Shown here: piece by piece, positions 33,946 through 41,397 of the stretch
How positions within the stretch are numbered: the stretch's first letter is position 1
Layout of the letters: each line of letters starts with the position of its first letter
Origin: Amycolatopsis mediterranei
Lineage (GTDB): Bacteria; Actinomycetota; Actinomycetes; Mycobacteriales; Pseudonocardiaceae
NCBI RefSeq assembly: GCF_026017845.1
Contig: NZ_CP100416.1
Coordinates: 9,112,334-9,176,333, forward strand
Direction: 5' to 3'
Length of the DNA: 64,000 nt
Notes under the pieces: model-generated
Told to the model about the DNA's origin: nothing
Seen by the model: the letters and a program-made list of their open reading frames with translations, nothing else
Database searches by the model: none
Translations under genes and position numbers: made by a program

Positions 33946-34041
33946 CGGGAAACCTCCAGGCGTGACGGATCAAGCCTGGCGTCACCGGTTTCCCGTGCGG
34001 GACAACGAGCTCTGGACGAGCCGCCCGGACTACCTACCGGG
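33946..34041 (-). promoter_or_regulatory. Switch-like structured leader of yjdF
   Basis: In the mRNA, CGGGAAACC (33995-33987) pairs perfectly with GGTTTCCCG (33954-33946), capturing part of the GGAGG ribosome-binding site (33957-33953). Inside this stem two alternative 6-bp hairpins compete: GTGACG (33985-33980) with CGTCAC (33967-33962), or CCAGGC (33979-33974) with GCCTGG (33961-33956). The second also covers the first two bases of GGAGG. A separate CCCGG/CCGGG hairpin lies at 34024-34041. No known riboswitch class is recognised. Confidence 0.55.
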
Positions 34042-34094
34042 CCGTGAGGTTCGTGAAGCCAAGAACGCCGATGATCGTACGCGGGTGGAGTGCG

Positions 34095-34538
34095 TCACAG
34101 CACCTCGAATCCGTTGGCCTTGGCGGCTTCGGCCTGCCGATCATCGCGGGTGACGAAGGTGACCGGTTCGCCACCGGTGAGTTCGGCGGTGTCCTGCATC
34201 GCGACCGCGATGTGGATCGCGTCGAGCGTGCGTACCGGATAGTTCTCGGTGACCAGCCGCCGAGCTGCCGGGAAGATCCGATGCGGTGCCAGCGGGATCA
34301 CTCCCAGCACCGTCCGCGTGTCCTGGTCGAACTGGGCCAAGAACTCACGGGCATCCGGGATGCGCCCGGTCCGCTTCGCCGCGGTGAAGGCGCTGGCGCA
34401 CTCCAGCCGGGTCAGCTCGCTGGTGAGCACGAGGTGCCCACCGTCGATCAGGAGCCTCCGCAGTTCGGCGTGGCCGGGCTCGTCGGTGAGGTAGGCCCCG
34501 ACCACGGCGCTCGTGTCAGCGTAGAAAACGGTCACCAT
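34095..34538 (-). CDS. vapC: PIN-domain toxin VapC
   Basis: 147 residues with the acidic PIN active site: D8 in FYADTSAVVGAY, E41 in LTSELTRLE, an Asp in VRTLDAIHIAVA and VTRDDRQ near the end. PIN toxins cleave tRNA or rRNA with Mg2+ when not bound by their antitoxin. The ATG overlaps the end of vapB by seven bases, the usual antitoxin-first order. It lies in the accessory block between tmk and ahcY and is probably horizontally mobile. Confidence 0.92.
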   Translation of the reverse strand: MVTVFYADTSAVVGAYLTDEPGHAELRRLLIDGGHLVLTSELTRLECASAFTAAKRTGRIPDAREFLAQFDQDTRTVLGVIPLAPHRIFPAARRLVTENYPVRTLDAIHIAVAMQDTAELTGGEPVTFVTRDDRQAEAAKANGFEVL

Positions 34539-34819
34539 TCACCCCGGGTCCAGTCGAGTGCCTCGCTGACGGCCGTGCCCCACCCACGCGAGCGCTTTTC
34601 CAGCTCGTCGTGCCCCGGCGCTTCGCCCTCCGGCTCGAACGCGATCAGTTTGCCTTCCGCCACCAGGCGGTTTCTCCGCTCAAGTGCGGTTTCCGTCTTT
34701 GCCACAACGCCCCTCAACGCTTCCGTGACCAGGTCGTTCATGCTGCGCCCTTGGGCTTCGGCCAGCGCCTTCAGCCGGGCGTGCAGCTCGTCGTCGATCC
34801 TTGTGATCAACTGTTTCAC
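34532..34819 (-). CDS. vapB: VapB-type antitoxin, ribbon-helix-helix with extended tail
   Basis: 95 residues from the GTG of MKQLITRIDDELHARLKALA. The first 45 residues form a ribbon-helix-helix DNA-binding domain (RSMNDLVTEALRGVV). The acidic tail (EPEGEAPGHDELE) would wrap VapC. An upstream ATG in frame at 34840 is less likely, since a -10 box TATCAT (34832-34827) lies six bases before the GTG, fitting a leaderless autoregulated transcript. Overlaps vapC by seven bases. Confidence 0.88.
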   Translation of the reverse strand: MKQLITRIDDELHARLKALAEAQGRSMNDLVTEALRGVVAKTETALERRNRLVAEGKLIAFEPEGEAPGHDELEKRSRGWGTAVSEALDWTRGEW

Positions 34820-34826
34820 GACTCCA

Positions 34827-34832
34827 TGATAA
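34827..34832 (-). promoter_or_regulatory. -10 box of leaderless vapBC transcript
   Basis: TATCAT on the minus strand six bases before the vapB GTG. The surrounding sequence has repeated GTGACA words (34846-34841 and 34861-34856 region), possible VapB operator half-sites. Confidence 0.5.
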
Positions 34833-34875
34833 CATGTCACCCATTCGTGCTATCACTGTCACAAGCGCAAAACAA

Positions 34876-34907
34876 AGGGCCGCCCCGAACACTTTCGGGG
34901 CGGCCCT
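34876..34907 (-). terminator. Intrinsic terminator of ahcY
   Basis: A perfect 14-bp stem (AGGGCCGCCCCGAA / TTCGGGGCGGCCCT) with a 4-nt loop. On the minus strand it is followed by TTTGTTTTG. It begins 22 bp after the ahcY stop. One of the strongest terminators in the window. Confidence 0.9.
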
Positions 34908-34929
34908 GACCTGCGAAAACCCGGTTACC

Positions 34930-36402
34930 TCAGTACCGGTAGTGCTCCGGCTTGAACGGGCCCTCGACGTCCACGTCGATGTACTCGGCCTGCTCCTTGG
35001 TGAGCTTGGTCAGCTCGCCACCCAGGGCGTCCAGGTGAATCCGAGCCACCTTCTCGTCGAGCTTCTTCGGGAGGCGGAAGACCTCCTTGTCGTACTCCTC
35101 GTGCTTGGTGAACAGCTCGATCTGCGCGATCACCTGGTTCGAGAAGCTGTTCGACATCACGAACGACGGGTGGCCGGTCGCGTTGCCCAGGTTCAGCAGC
35201 CTGCCCTCGGACAGCACGATGATCGTGTTGCCGTTCGGGAAGATCCACTCGTCGACCTGCGGCTTGATGTTGATCTTCCGGATACCCGGGTAGCGCGCCA
35301 GGCCCGCCATGTCGAGCTCGTTGTCGAAGTGGCCGATGTTGCCCAGGATCGCCTGGTGCTTCATCTTCGCCATGTGCTCCACCAGCACGACGTCCTTGTT
35401 GCCGGTCGTCGTGATGATGATGTCGGCCTCGGGCAGCACGCTCTCGAGCTTGCGGACCGCGTAGCCGTCCATCGCCGCCTGCAGCGCGCAGATCGGGTCG
35501 ATCTCGGTGACGATCACCCGCGCGCCCTGGCCGCGCAGGGACTCCGCGGCGCCCTTGCCGACGTCGCCGTAGCCGCAGACCACCGCGACCTTGCCGCCGA
35601 TCAGCACGTCGGTGCCGCGGTTGATGCCGTCGATCAGGGAGTGGCGGATGCCGTAGCGGTTGTCGAACTTCGACTTCGTCACCGCGTCGTTGACGTTGAT
35701 CGCCGGGAACAGCAGCTCGCCTGCCGCCGCCAGCTGGTAGAGCCGCAGGACGCCGGTCGTGGTCTCCTCGGTGACACCGCGGATGCCTTCACCGATCTTC
35801 GTCCACTTGCCGGTGTCCGAAGCGACCGAAGCACGCAGCAGCTCCAGGAACACGCGGAACTCGTCCGAGGTGTTCTCGTCCGGGGTCGGCACGACGCCCG
35901 ACTTTTCGTACTCGGTGCCCTTGTGCACCAGCATGGTGGCGTCACCACCGTCGTCGAGGATCATGTTGGGACCCTCGCCGTCCCAGGTGAGCATCCGCTC
36001 GGTGCACCACCAGTACTCCTCGAGCGACTCGCCCTTCCACGCGAAGACCGGGACGCCCTTGGGCTCCTCGGGCGTGCCGTGCGGGCCGACGACGATCGCC
36101 GCGGCCGCGTGGTCCTGCGTCGAGAAGATGTTGCAGGACGCCCAGCGCACTTCGGCGCCCAGCGCCACCAGCGTTTCGATCAGCACCGCGGTCTGCACGG
36201 TCATGTGCAGCGAGCCCGAGACGCGTGCCCCGCGCAGCGGGTAGACCTCCGCGTATTCGCGCCGCAGCGCCATCAGTCCCGGCATCTCGTGCTCGGCGAG
36301 GCGGATCTCCTTGCGGCCGAACTCGGCGGCCTCGAGGTCGGCGACGGCGAACTCGATGCCGTTGCGGTTCTCGTGCCGCTTGGCAACGCTTTCGGGGGTC
36401 AT
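34930..36402 (-). CDS. ahcY: S-adenosylhomocysteinase
   Basis: 490 residues from the ATG of MTPESVAKRHENRNGIEFAV, with TGGAGGA before it. NAD-dependent hydrolysis of S-adenosylhomocysteine to homocysteine and adenosine, removing the inhibitor of methyltransferases. Visible: VSGSLHMTVQTAVLIETL, the CNIFSTQDHAAAAI substrate loop, the NAD-binding VVCGYGDVGKG, and the C-terminal KPEHYRY that reaches the partner subunit. It carries the insert typical of the long SahH subgroup. No SAH riboswitch is evident in the 88-bp leader. In M. tuberculosis it directly follows tmk. Confidence 0.98.
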   Translation of the reverse strand: MTPESVAKRHENRNGIEFAVADLEAAEFGRKEIRLAEHEMPGLMALRREYAEVYPLRGARVSGSLHMTVQTAVLIETLVALGAEVRWASCNIFSTQDHAAAAIVVGPHGTPEEPKGVPVFAWKGESLEEYWWCTERMLTWDGEGPNMILDDGGDATMLVHKGTEYEKSGVVPTPDENTSDEFRVFLELLRASVASDTGKWTKIGEGIRGVTEETTTGVLRLYQLAAAGELLFPAINVNDAVTKSKFDNRYGIRHSLIDGINRGTDVLIGGKVAVVCGYGDVGKGAAESLRGQGARVIVTEIDPICALQAAMDGYAVRKLESVLPEADIIITTTGNKDVVLVEHMAKMKHQAILGNIGHFDNELDMAGLARYPGIRKINIKPQVDEWIFPNGNTIIVLSEGRLLNLGNATGHPSFVMSNSFSNQVIAQIELFTKHEEYDKEVFRLPKKLDEKVARIHLDALGGELTKLTKEQAEYIDVDVEGPFKPEHYRY

Positions 36403-36490
36403 AGTGGCGATTCCTCCAAGACTCGACGACACCAGAACACTACCGTTGTCCGCTCGACTGTCCCTACAAGTGTGTTAGGAGGCCCTTACC

Positions 36491-38767
36491 GTGCCCATGC
36501 CCGGCCCGGACACCCGCGTCGTGGAAATCCGCGTCGCCGGGCTCGTGGGCACCAGCGGGGAAACGCTGCTCGACGCGGTTTCGACCGTCGACGTCGCCGG
36601 TGACGGCCTGGGCCGCGTGATCCGCCCGGCGGACCGGCTGCGCCGCCCGGCGCCCGGCCCGGTGCTGCCGGCGCTGGGCCGGTCGATCCCCCGGACGCTC
36701 GAAGGCTACCTCTGGCACGGCATGACCTCGGGCGGCGCCGCGAAGGCCACCTGGGCGCTGCTGTTCCCGTTCTCCCTGGCCAACGTCTGTTTCTGGATGC
36801 TGCCGCCGATCCCGCCGGGCCGCCGCCTCGCGCGCCTCCTGGGCGCCGTGTGCCGCGGGCTGCTGCGCGTGGGCGCCCTGCTGCTGACGATGCTGCTGAT
36901 GGGCCAGCTCGCGGCGATCGCGCTCGACCTCTTCGCCGCGCAGTGCCTCGCGCCCGGCTCGGGCTGCCTGCCGGTGGTCCCCGACGTGCCGCGCACAGCG
37001 GGCGCCCGGATCGCCGTCGGCGTGCTGCCGCTGCTCGCCGTGATCTTCGTCCTGCACCGGATTTCCAGCGCGACCTGGGCAGTGCACGCCGACGGCGACC
37101 TCACCGGCGGCCCGCTGCGGATGCGCGCCGACCCGGAGACGCCGGCCCTGCGCTGCCTGCACACCGTCGCGGCGCTGGCCTCGGTCGCGCTGCTGCTGCT
37201 CGGCGGCCCGTTCCGCGTTCCCGGCAACAGTGCCGACCTCGTTGCCTGGATCATCACGCTGGCGGTGGTGCTCGCCACCGTCGTCGCCGCCGCGATCGGC
37301 GTCGACACCGGCCGGTTCGCCCGGCCCGGTGTGCTCGCCTTAGCGACCCTGCTCGTCGTCGTGGCCGCGGTGCGGCTCGTGGTTTCGCACGGGCCGGGCG
37401 CCGGCCCGCTGCCCGGCACGAACGGCGTCGTCGAAGGCCTCGGCGCGGCCCTGGTCGCCGTCACGGTGCTGTTCGCCCTCTTCCTCGCCCCGGCGGCGCT
37501 GCTGGCCCGGCCCGGCTGGAAGCACAAGCCACAGCGGCTGCGGCCGTGGATGGGCGGCTGGGCGGCCGCGCCGGTGCTCGCGCTGGCCGGGCTGCTCGGC
37601 GGCGGCTTCGGTGCCGGGCTCGCCGAAGCGCTCCGACGTCTTTCCGGTGCGGAGCACCTCAAAGTGCCCGACACGTACTTGCTGGTCACCGTCCTGTGGG
37701 GCGCGGGACTGGCCCTGGCCGCGGTGCTCGGCGTGCTGGGTTTCGCGGTCGCCGTCCCGCTGCGACGGCTGCGGCGGGGCATCCCCGCGATCGTCGAGCT
37801 GATGGAGCACGACGAACGGCAGGAGGCCCAAGCCGCGGCGGCCTGGGCGCGCTCGGCGTGGGAACGGCGGCACCTGCACCACCTGGCGCTGGCGGTCGCG
37901 AGCGCGATGTCCGCCGGCGGCGCGGCCCTGCTGGTGCTGCGGTTCGGGTTCGGGCTGGTCCCCCGCTGGTTCGGGCCGCTGTCCGCGATCGGCGTGGTCG
38001 CGCTCGGCGCGCTGGCCGCGGGCCTGCTGCGCGTGGTCTACACGGCCGCGCGCACCCCGCAGCGCAGTCGCCACCTCGGGGCGCTGGCCGACCTGGTCTG
38101 CTTCTGGCCGCGGGCCGCGCACCCGACGGTTCCGCCCTGCTACGCGCTGAAGGTCGTCCCGGAACTGGCCGCGCGGGCGCGCGAACACCTCGCCGAGCCC
38201 GGCACACGCGTGGTGCTCTCCGGCTACAACCTCGGCAGCCTGCTGACGATCATGGCCGCCGCCCGGCTGGCGGGCGAACTGCCGGAGGCGGACCTCGAGC
38301 GCGTCGGCGTGCTGACCGCCGGGTCCCCGCTGCAGTGGGGCTACCAGCGCGCTTTCCCGGCGCTGCTGCCGCAGGAAGCGCTGGAACGGCTTTTCGCCGA
38401 CCTGGACGGCCGCTGGCGGGCGCTGTGCCGCGGCACCGACATCTTCGGCGGCGGCGTGACGACCTGGCGGCACTCGGTCGCCGACCGGCGGCTGCACGGC
38501 GTCGGGTTCCTCCCGGACGGCGGCTGCGGCCCGGTGTCGGCGGCGGCCGACGCCAACGGCGTCCTGATCCTCGGCGGCGACCACTGGCTGCCGGACCCGC
38601 TGCGCGGCCCGACCGGGCGGCACCGCTGGGCGCCGGGGCTGCTCAAGCACCAGGACTACGTGGTCGACGCCGAATGGGACCACGCCGTCGCGATGGCGGC
38701 GGGCCTCGGCAAGCCGTCTTGGGGCGAGCAAGGTTCGCTGTTCGGGGACTGCCCCCCGAAACGGTGA
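36491..38767 (+). CDS. Polytopic membrane protein with degenerate C-terminal lipase-like domain
   Basis: 758 residues from the GTG with AGGAGG before it. The N-terminus VVEIRVAGLVGTSGETLLDA matches an actinobacterial integral-membrane family whose usual motif is RVHGVSGTPPEALLD; here the His-Gly (a possible oxyanion part) is changed to Ala-Gly. About ten hydrophobic helices follow. The C-terminal domain resembles an alpha/beta-hydrolase, with VVLSGYNLGSLLTIMAAARL where GxSxG would be expected: the nucleophile position is Asn. Then LTAGSPLQWGYQRAFP. It is probably not a working lipase. Function unknown. Divergent from ahcY. Confidence 0.82.
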   Translation: MPMPGPDTRVVEIRVAGLVGTSGETLLDAVSTVDVAGDGLGRVIRPADRLRRPAPGPVLPALGRSIPRTLEGYLWHGMTSGGAAKATWALLFPFSLANVCFWMLPPIPPGRRLARLLGAVCRGLLRVGALLLTMLLMGQLAAIALDLFAAQCLAPGSGCLPVVPDVPRTAGARIAVGVLPLLAVIFVLHRISSATWAVHADGDLTGGPLRMRADPETPALRCLHTVAALASVALLLLGGPFRVPGNSADLVAWIITLAVVLATVVAAAIGVDTGRFARPGVLALATLLVVVAAVRLVVSHGPGAGPLPGTNGVVEGLGAALVAVTVLFALFLAPAALLARPGWKHKPQRLRPWMGGWAAAPVLALAGLLGGGFGAGLAEALRRLSGAEHLKVPDTYLLVTVLWGAGLALAAVLGVLGFAVAVPLRRLRRGIPAIVELMEHDERQEAQAAAAWARSAWERRHLHHLALAVASAMSAGGAALLVLRFGFGLVPRWFGPLSAIGVVALGALAAGLLRVVYTAARTPQRSRHLGALADLVCFWPRAAHPTVPPCYALKVVPELAARAREHLAEPGTRVVLSGYNLGSLLTIMAAARLAGELPEADLERVGVLTAGSPLQWGYQRAFPALLPQEALERLFADLDGRWRALCRGTDIFGGGVTTWRHSVADRRLHGVGFLPDGGCGPVSAAADANGVLILGGDHWLPDPLRGPTGRHRWAPGLLKHQDYVVDAEWDHAVAMAAGLGKPSWGEQGSLFGDCPPKR

Positions 38768-38799
38768 AGGCCCCTCGCGCGCGGAGCGAGGGGCCTTCA
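38765..38799. terminator. Bidirectional hairpin terminator
   Basis: TGAAGGCCCCTCGC / GCGAGGGGCCTTCA, a 14-bp perfect stem with a 7-nt loop, overlapping the stop region of the membrane protein gene and 19 bp beyond the stop of the convergent sortase-substrate gene. Confidence 0.8.
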
Positions 38800-38817
38800 C
38801 CGGGGACTAGCTCAGCT

Positions 38818-39504
38818 TCACTCGGAAGCCTTGCGGCGGAACTTCAGCAGCGCGAGCAGGCCGCCACCGGCGGCCAGCAGCAGGGCGCCGACCCAGATCA
38901 GCCAGCTGTTGTCGAAACCGGTGTTGGCCAGGCCGCCACCGGTGCCCGACTCGTTGCCCGCCGGGACGACGGCCGCAGCGGTCGTGCTGCTGGTCGGCGA
39001 GACGGAGGTCGCCGAGGTCGCCGGGGTGCTCGGCTTCGTGGTCGTCGTGGTGGGCGGCGTCGACGTCTTGGTGGCCGGCGTCGTGGCGGGCGCGGTCGGC
39101 TTGGTGGTCTTCGAGCCGCACAGGAACCACTTGTCGATCTTCGGCTGGCTGCCGTTGAAGTTGAACGGCGCGCGCAGGTCGTTCCACGGCGCGTTCTTGT
39201 CGAGCTTCTTGCCCGGCGCGTAGTCGTTGAAGCCGTCGTCGCCGCCGACGACGACGATGCGGGTGACCGTGACACCCTCGTTGACCGACGTGATGTTCAG
39301 CCGGGTGTTGTTCTTCGTCAGCTCGGAGACGACGTCCTTCTGGTCGAGGACCTGGCCGTCGGCACAGGGCGTCGGCTTGCCCGGCGTCGGGTGGGGACGG
39401 TTGTCGTCGCTGTAGCAGGCCAGAGCGGAACCGGCGGTCCCGATCAGGGCTGCGGTGGTGAGCGCCATGACCGCCACGGCGCCGCGGAAGGAACGACTAC
39501 GCAT
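38818..39504 (-). CDS. Cell-wall-anchored surface protein with LAxTG sorting signal
   Basis: 228 residues. Signal peptide MRSRSFRGAVAVMALTTAAL ... ALA; a folded part of about 100 residues starting CYSDDNRPHPTPGKP with two pairs of cysteines in view; a Thr/Pro/Ser-rich stalk (about 130-185); then LANTGFDNSWLIWVGALLLA, a hydrophobic helix and the basic tail KFRRKASE. LAxTG is the site used by class E sortases of high-G+C actinobacteria, so it should be covalently fixed to the cell wall or act as a pilin-like surface protein. GGAG before the ATG. No sortase gene is adjacent. Confidence 0.85.
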   Translation of the reverse strand: MRSRSFRGAVAVMALTTAALIGTAGSALACYSDDNRPHPTPGKPTPCADGQVLDQKDVVSELTKNNTRLNITSVNEGVTVTRIVVVGGDDGFNDYAPGKKLDKNAPWNDLRAPFNFNGSQPKIDKWFLCGSKTTKPTAPATTPATKTSTPPTTTTTKPSTPATSATSVSPTSSTTAAAVVPAGNESGTGGGLANTGFDNSWLIWVGALLLAAGGGLLALLKFRRKASE

Positions 39505-39672
39505 GAGTTCTCCAGTACCGAACGGGGGATGAACGGCAAAATCGGGGGACGCGGCACCACTGAACGTGGGAATCACGCGGCTGTAATTCACCCGTCAGTG
39601 GCACACGAAGGATCGAAAGGTATCGCACGTCACCCAGCCGCTTACAGGGGGTCCCCCTTTGGGTACAAATCG

Positions 39673-39691
39673 CAAGATCGTCTTGATCAAG
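39673..39691. promoter_or_regulatory. Overlapping palindromes upstream of the surface-protein gene
   Basis: CAAGA-TCG-TCTTG (39673-39685) overlaps CTTGATCAAG (39682-39691) in an unusually A+T-rich patch of the 269-bp non-coding gap. A possible operator about 170 bp upstream of the start. No known regulator consensus recognised. Confidence 0.4.
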
Positions 39692-39721
39692 TCGTAACCT
39701 CGCATTAAGCAACCAAACGCA

Positions 39722-39763
39722 AAAAGCCCCGCCGACCTGGGCGTCCAGGCGGGCGGGGCTTTT
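39722..39763. terminator. Terminator of the amino-acid permease gene, bidirectional form
   Basis: AAAAGCCCCGCC / GGCGGGGCTTTT with an inner CCTGG/CCAGG stem. It has an A tract on the left and a T tract on the right, so it can work from both sides. 10 bp beyond the permease stop. Confidence 0.85.
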
Positions 39764-39773
39764 ATCGTGCAAG

Positions 39774-41300
39774 TCAGCTTTCGGGCGACTTCACGGGTTC
39801 GTCGACCCCTTCGGCCTGCCGCTTGCCGAGCAGCGAATGCCGGCGGCTGTACCCGAAGTAGAGCACCACGCCCAGGAGCATCCAGGCGACGAACCGCAAC
39901 CAGGTCAGCACGGTCAGGTTCAGCATCAGCCACAGGCAGGCGAGGATGGCCAGAATCGGGATGAGCGGCACCAGCGGCACCTTGAACGCGCGGGGCAGAT
40001 CGGGCCGCGTCCGGCGCAGGATCAGCACGCCCGCCGACACGAGCACGAACGCGAAGAGCGTGCCGACGTTGACCATCTCTTCGAGCTTGTCCGCCGGGAA
40101 GAAGCCGGCCGCGAGCGCGACCAGGCCGCCGACGATCAGCGTCGCGCGCTTCGGCGTGCCGTGCTCGCCGGTCTTCGCCAGGCCGCGCGGCATCAGGCCG
40201 TCGCGCGACATCGCGAAGATGATCCGGACCTGGCCCAGCATCAGCACCATGACGACGGTGGTCAGGCCGGCCAGCGCGCCGAAGGAGATGATGTTGGCCG
40301 CCCAGTCGACGCCGTTCGCGGAGAACGCCGTGGCGAGGGTCTTGTGGCTGCCGTCGCCCGCCTTGGTCGCGAGGTCCTTGTAGGAGGTCATGCCGACGAC
40401 CACCAGCGACACCGCGACGTAGAGCACGGTGACGATGGCCAGCGAGCCCATGATGCCCCGCGGCACGGCCTTCTGCGGGTTCTTCGTCTCCTCGGCGGTG
40501 GTCGCCACGATGTCGAAGCCGATGAACGCGAAGAACACCAGCGAAGCGCCGGCCAGCAGGCCGAAGACGCCGAACGAGCTGCTGGCGCCGCCCGCGATCA
40601 GGGAGAACAGCGACTGGTCGACGCCGGTCTGGCCGGCTCCGCCCGTCTCGCCCGGCGGGATGTACGGCGTGTAGTTGGCGCCCTTGATGTAGAAGAACCC
40701 GAGGATGATCACGAACAGCACCACGGCGACCTTGATCCCGGTGATCACCATGGACACCCGCGACGACAGCTTGGTGCCGAGGGCCAGCAGCGTCGTCAGG
40801 ATCGCCACGACGAGCAGAGCGCCCCAGTCGACGGTCACGCTGCCGATGTCGAAGGTCGTCTTGGTGCCCTTGCCGAAGAGGTAGCCGAGCACCGTCTCGA
40901 GGTACACCGACCAGCCCTTGGACACCGCCGCCGCCCCGACGGCGAGCTCGAGGATCAGGTCCCAGCCGATGATCCACGCCATGAACTCGCCGAAGGTGGC
41001 GTAGGAGAACGTGTACGCGCTGCCCGCGACCGGCACGGTGGAGGCGAACTCCGCGTAGCACAGCGCCGCCAGCGCGCAGGCGATCGCGGCGAACACGAAG
41101 GCCAGCGATACCGACGGCCCGGCGTAGTCACCCGCGGTGCGCGCGGTCAGCGTGAAGATGCCGGCACCGATGACGACGGCGACGCCGAAGACCGTGAGGT
41201 CCCACGCGCTCAGGTTCCGCCGGAGCCTGGTGTCCGGCTCGTCGGTGTCCGCAATGGACTGTTCGATCGATTTCGTGCGCCACAATCCCGTTCCGGGCAC
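39774..41300 (-). CDS. APC-family cationic amino-acid permease
   Basis: 508 residues from the GTG at 41300, chosen because AGGAGG lies seven bases before it; a longer ATG start at 41327 precedes that site. Twelve to fourteen transmembrane helices. The first, VFGVAVVIGAGIFTLTAR, has the GAGIF substrate motif of APC transporters, and FAFIGFDIVATTAEETKNPQ is the CAT-family signature. It should import Arg/Lys/ornithine-type amino acids by proton coupling. M. tuberculosis Rv3253c, a CAT-type permease, holds a similar place as I recall. Confidence 0.93.
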   Translation of the reverse strand: MPGTGLWRTKSIEQSIADTDEPDTRLRRNLSAWDLTVFGVAVVIGAGIFTLTARTAGDYAGPSVSLAFVFAAIACALAALCYAEFASTVPVAGSAYTFSYATFGEFMAWIIGWDLILELAVGAAAVSKGWSVYLETVLGYLFGKGTKTTFDIGSVTVDWGALLVVAILTTLLALGTKLSSRVSMVITGIKVAVVLFVIILGFFYIKGANYTPYIPPGETGGAGQTGVDQSLFSLIAGGASSSFGVFGLLAGASLVFFAFIGFDIVATTAEETKNPQKAVPRGIMGSLAIVTVLYVAVSLVVVGMTSYKDLATKAGDGSHKTLATAFSANGVDWAANIISFGALAGLTTVVMVLMLGQVRIIFAMSRDGLMPRGLAKTGEHGTPKRATLIVGGLVALAAGFFPADKLEEMVNVGTLFAFVLVSAGVLILRRTRPDLPRAFKVPLVPLIPILAILACLWLMLNLTVLTWLRFVAWMLLGVVLYFGYSRRHSLLGKRQAEGVDEPVKSPES

Positions 41301-41397
41301 CGTTGACCTCCTGCGGCTGGCCTGCATGTATCGCAGTAGGTCACCCTATCGGGTCAGGTCCGTGACGGCTCACCGAAAGACCGCAGCCGATCTTCGG

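Noticed and set aside
33956..33985. H-type pseudoknot in the yjdF leader formed by both 6-bp helices at once
   Set aside because: The linking loops would be zero bases long on both sides, which cannot span the grooves. The helices are better read as mutually exclusive.
36403..36490. SAH riboswitch upstream of ahcY
   Set aside because: The 88-bp leader shows no matching stem set and is too short once the promoter is allowed for.
39497..39772. 91-codon minus-strand frame in the surface-protein promoter region
   Set aside because: It overlaps the signal-peptide start of the surface-protein gene in another frame and runs through a terminator. No family match.
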